64,000 bases of DNA from Parcubacteria group bacterium (GTDB taxonomy: Bacteria > Patescibacteria > ABY1 > Buchananbacterales > UBA6539), in NCBI GenBank assembly GCA_002687175.1, contig NYZP01000034.1, positions 47,242-111,241 on the forward strand, given 5' to 3'. The notes below the pieces were generated by a model, which saw only the letters and a list, made by a program, of their open reading frames with translations, searched no databases and was not told the DNA's origin. Below, piece after piece: positions 62,542 through 64,000 of this stretch (positions are counted from its first letter, which is position 1; each line of letters begins with the position of its first letter). The position numbers and the translations under genes were made by a program.

Positions 62542-64000
62542 ATGAGAAATCTTTTTTTTAATAGAACATTTTTATTAAGGTTGTCTTTGTTGTCTTTGTT
62601 ATCTGGAATGTTAGTATCTTCCGTGTATGCAGTCACACTTAATGAAGGTGATGGTACTTATACTTTTAGTGCTGGCGATCAAGTTAAGTTAAATAATGAC
62701 TTGGTTATTGAGCCAATTGATGCTGGAGATTTTAAGGTTCAGCTAAAAGTCTATGATGCTGACTTGAATCTACTTGGCACGACTGAAGCTGTTAATGTAA
62801 GTTCTGATCTTATACTCTATGAGTTTGATAATAAAAAATTTCAGGTCAAATTCACTGGAACGGGGTTCAATCAAGGGGTTTGGTCTACTACAATTTATTT
62901 AACAACTGATATAGTTACCATCTCAGAACCAATTGTTAGTGATTTAACTTCAACTAGCGCTACCATCATTTATACCGTCACTAATGCTATTTTAAGTAAC
63001 CCAACTCTTTGTTACGGTCCAATAATTCAAGGACCGATTGTTAATTGCGTATCTTTAGCAATTCTAGATCCAGGTAATCCGTATAGGACTAAAGCAGTAA
63101 TCAATGGATTGGAACCAGATGGCACGCCTTATGCTTATAGATTGATTTTAGATAAAGATGTTGCTGGAAAAGAAATAATAGATACGACATATTCATTCAA
63201 TACAGCAATTGATTCTAGTAAACCAGACTTATGGGTAAAAGATATTATTTTCACCAAAAATAATTCTAATTATCCAACCTATACTTTTGGTAATTTTTAT
63301 ATTACTTACTGTAACAAAGGGGGACCAGATACAAGTGATGGAAGAATTAAATATAGCTTAAGTTATGCCGACGAAGAATCGATTAGAGGAGGACCATTTA
63401 CTAATACTGTAGTGCCTGCACCAGGTGAATGCATTGAAACGCCACCAACAGGTACATTAAACTCTTTTAATTTACAAAATATTAATTCCGCGGAAATGGT
63501 TGCCAAGATAGATGTCGACAATATTATAGATGAATCTAATGAGACTAATAATGACTTATCTAAAACAATAGTATTTGAACAAGAAGAAGATAGTCCAATC
63601 ACAATATCATATCCAGCAGTTAGTAATCTAACCTCAACTGGAGTAACTATTTCTTACACCGTTACTGATGCAATATTAAGTAATCCATCGTTGTGCTATG
63701 GCGCAACAGCCCAAACAGTAACTACTAACTGTGTAGCCTTGCCAATATTAGATCCAGGTAATCCATTTGCCACCAAAGCTGTACTCTCTGGATTAGAACC
63801 AGATATGTCTTATTATTATCAATTAATTCTAGATAAAGATGTTACCGGAAAAGAATTCGTTGGTTTAATTTATTCTTTTGAAACTTTTGCCGTAACTGCC
63901 AAGCCTGATTTATGGGTAAAAGATATTATTTTCACCAAAAATAATTCTAATTATCCAACCTATACTTTTGGTAATTTTTATATTACTTACTGTAACAAAG
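62542..64000 (+). CDS. Large modular secreted surface protein, 3' end cut by window edge
   Basis: The frame is open from ATG 62542 to the last base. After a signal peptide (SLLSLLSGMLVSSVYA) comes a beta domain, then alternating fibronectin-III-like segments (VSDLTSTSATIIYTVTNAIL…) and CARDB-like segments (KPDLWVKDIIFTKNNSNY…). The unit starting at VSDLTSTS repeats at VSNLTSTG, and DLWVKDIIFTKNN occurs twice, 227 residues apart. Such arrays build extended surface fibres or adhesins. Total length and C-terminal anchor are unknown. Confidence 0.75.
   Translation, partial: MRNLFFNRTFLLRLSLLSLLSGMLVSSVYAVTLNEGDGTYTFSAGDQVKLNNDLVIEPIDAGDFKVQLKVYDADLNLLGTTEAVNVSSDLILYEFDNKKFQVKFTGTGFNQGVWSTTIYLTTDIVTISEPIVSDLTSTSATIIYTVTNAILSNPTLCYGPIIQGPIVNCVSLAILDPGNPYRTKAVINGLEPDGTPYAYRLILDKDVAGKEIIDTTYSFNTAIDSSKPDLWVKDIIFTKNNSNYPTYTFGNFYITYCNKGGPDTSDGRIKYSLSYADEESIRGGPFTNTVVPAPGECIETPPTGTLNSFNLQNINSAEMVAKIDVDNIIDESNETNNDLSKTIVFEQEEDSPITISYPAVSNLTSTGVTISYTVTDAILSNPSLCYGATAQTVTTNCVALPILDPGNPFATKAVLSGLEPDMSYYYQLILDKDVTGKEFVGLIYSFETFAVTAKPDLWVKDIIFTKNNSNYPTYTFGNFYITYCNK
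63231..64000 (+). repeat. Near-exact 681-bp period direct repeat in the surface gene
   Basis: The 89 bases at 63231-63319 are identical to 63912-64000, including third codon positions, within a 681-base (227-codon) repeat whose other parts have diverged. The identity runs off the window. Confidence 0.85.

Overview
The window looks like a stretch of a Patescibacteria (CPR, Parcubacteria-like) chromosome. It is AT-rich and densely packed, and nearly all genes lie on the + strand. A full str-S10-spc ribosomal block has uL15 directly after uS5 with no uL30 gene between them, as is typical of CPR. Several core proteins are shortened or carry lysine-rich tails. Secreted proteins carry surface modules I associate with Parcubacteria (ASTTG-type repeats, and a C-terminal module with the motif YRPG). 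UGA is a stop codon here: prfB is present with an autoregulatory frameshift, so this is not the recoded Gracilibacteria code.

Layout. 1-1.2 kb: end of an AAA+ ATPase and a small orphan gene. 1.2-4.9 kb: a cobalamin riboswitch followed by a transcobalamin-like secreted protein, an anchored Ig-like protein, a second DUF4430 protein and a DUF6580-like membrane protein; I read this as a B12 capture system. 5.1-7.5 kb: surface proteins. 7.5-20.8 kb: DNA repair, prfB, nucleotide-sugar enzymes, an adenine/MTA/SAH salvage set (apt, mtnP, adenosine-kinase-like, ahcY), a RAYT transposase, a split ComEC, a receiver protein and ndk. 20.8-22.1 kb: a GIY-YIG gene between perfect 29-bp inverted repeats, a tiny HTH protein and a truncated surface gene. 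22.1-23.7 kb: Lnt-like protein. 23.7-27.1 kb: a striking accessory cluster (below). 27.1-49.1 kb: housekeeping genes and the ribosomal operons through secY, adk, map, ruvX and recO. 49.1-52.5 kb: a second accessory cluster with an ankyrin protein, a PyrB-PyrI-like fusion and a small minus-strand gene. 52.5-62.4 kb: aspS, scpA/scpB, dacA, tpiA and others, then tRNA-Thr, tRNA-Tyr, tRNA-Thr, rpmG and tRNA-Trp. The end is a large modular surface protein cut by the window edge.

The most interesting part is a set of single-gene cassettes, each with a TTGACA-type promoter, an intrinsic terminator and, unlike the core genes, a strong Shine-Dalgarno. Three have textbook ribosome-mediated attenuators with leader peptides rich in one amino-acid class, and the gene behind each looks like an allosteric domain of the matching pathway without its catalytic domain: an Ile-rich leader before a citramalate-synthase-type regulatory region, a Leu-rich leader before a LeuA-type regulatory domain, and a Trp/Phe/Tyr-rich leader before a two-gene unit whose second product resembles the N-terminal ferredoxin-like domain of DAHP synthase. 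A fourth cassette, with tandem leader terminators, encodes a PyrB-PyrI-like fusion. Family assignments come from reading the proteins by eye; the RNA pairings are visible directly in the sequence.

Other themes are dispersed palindromic repeats, some inserted in frame in genes (including rplR and a PfkB kinase), with a RAYT in the same window, and frequent leaderless or near-leaderless starts in core genes.
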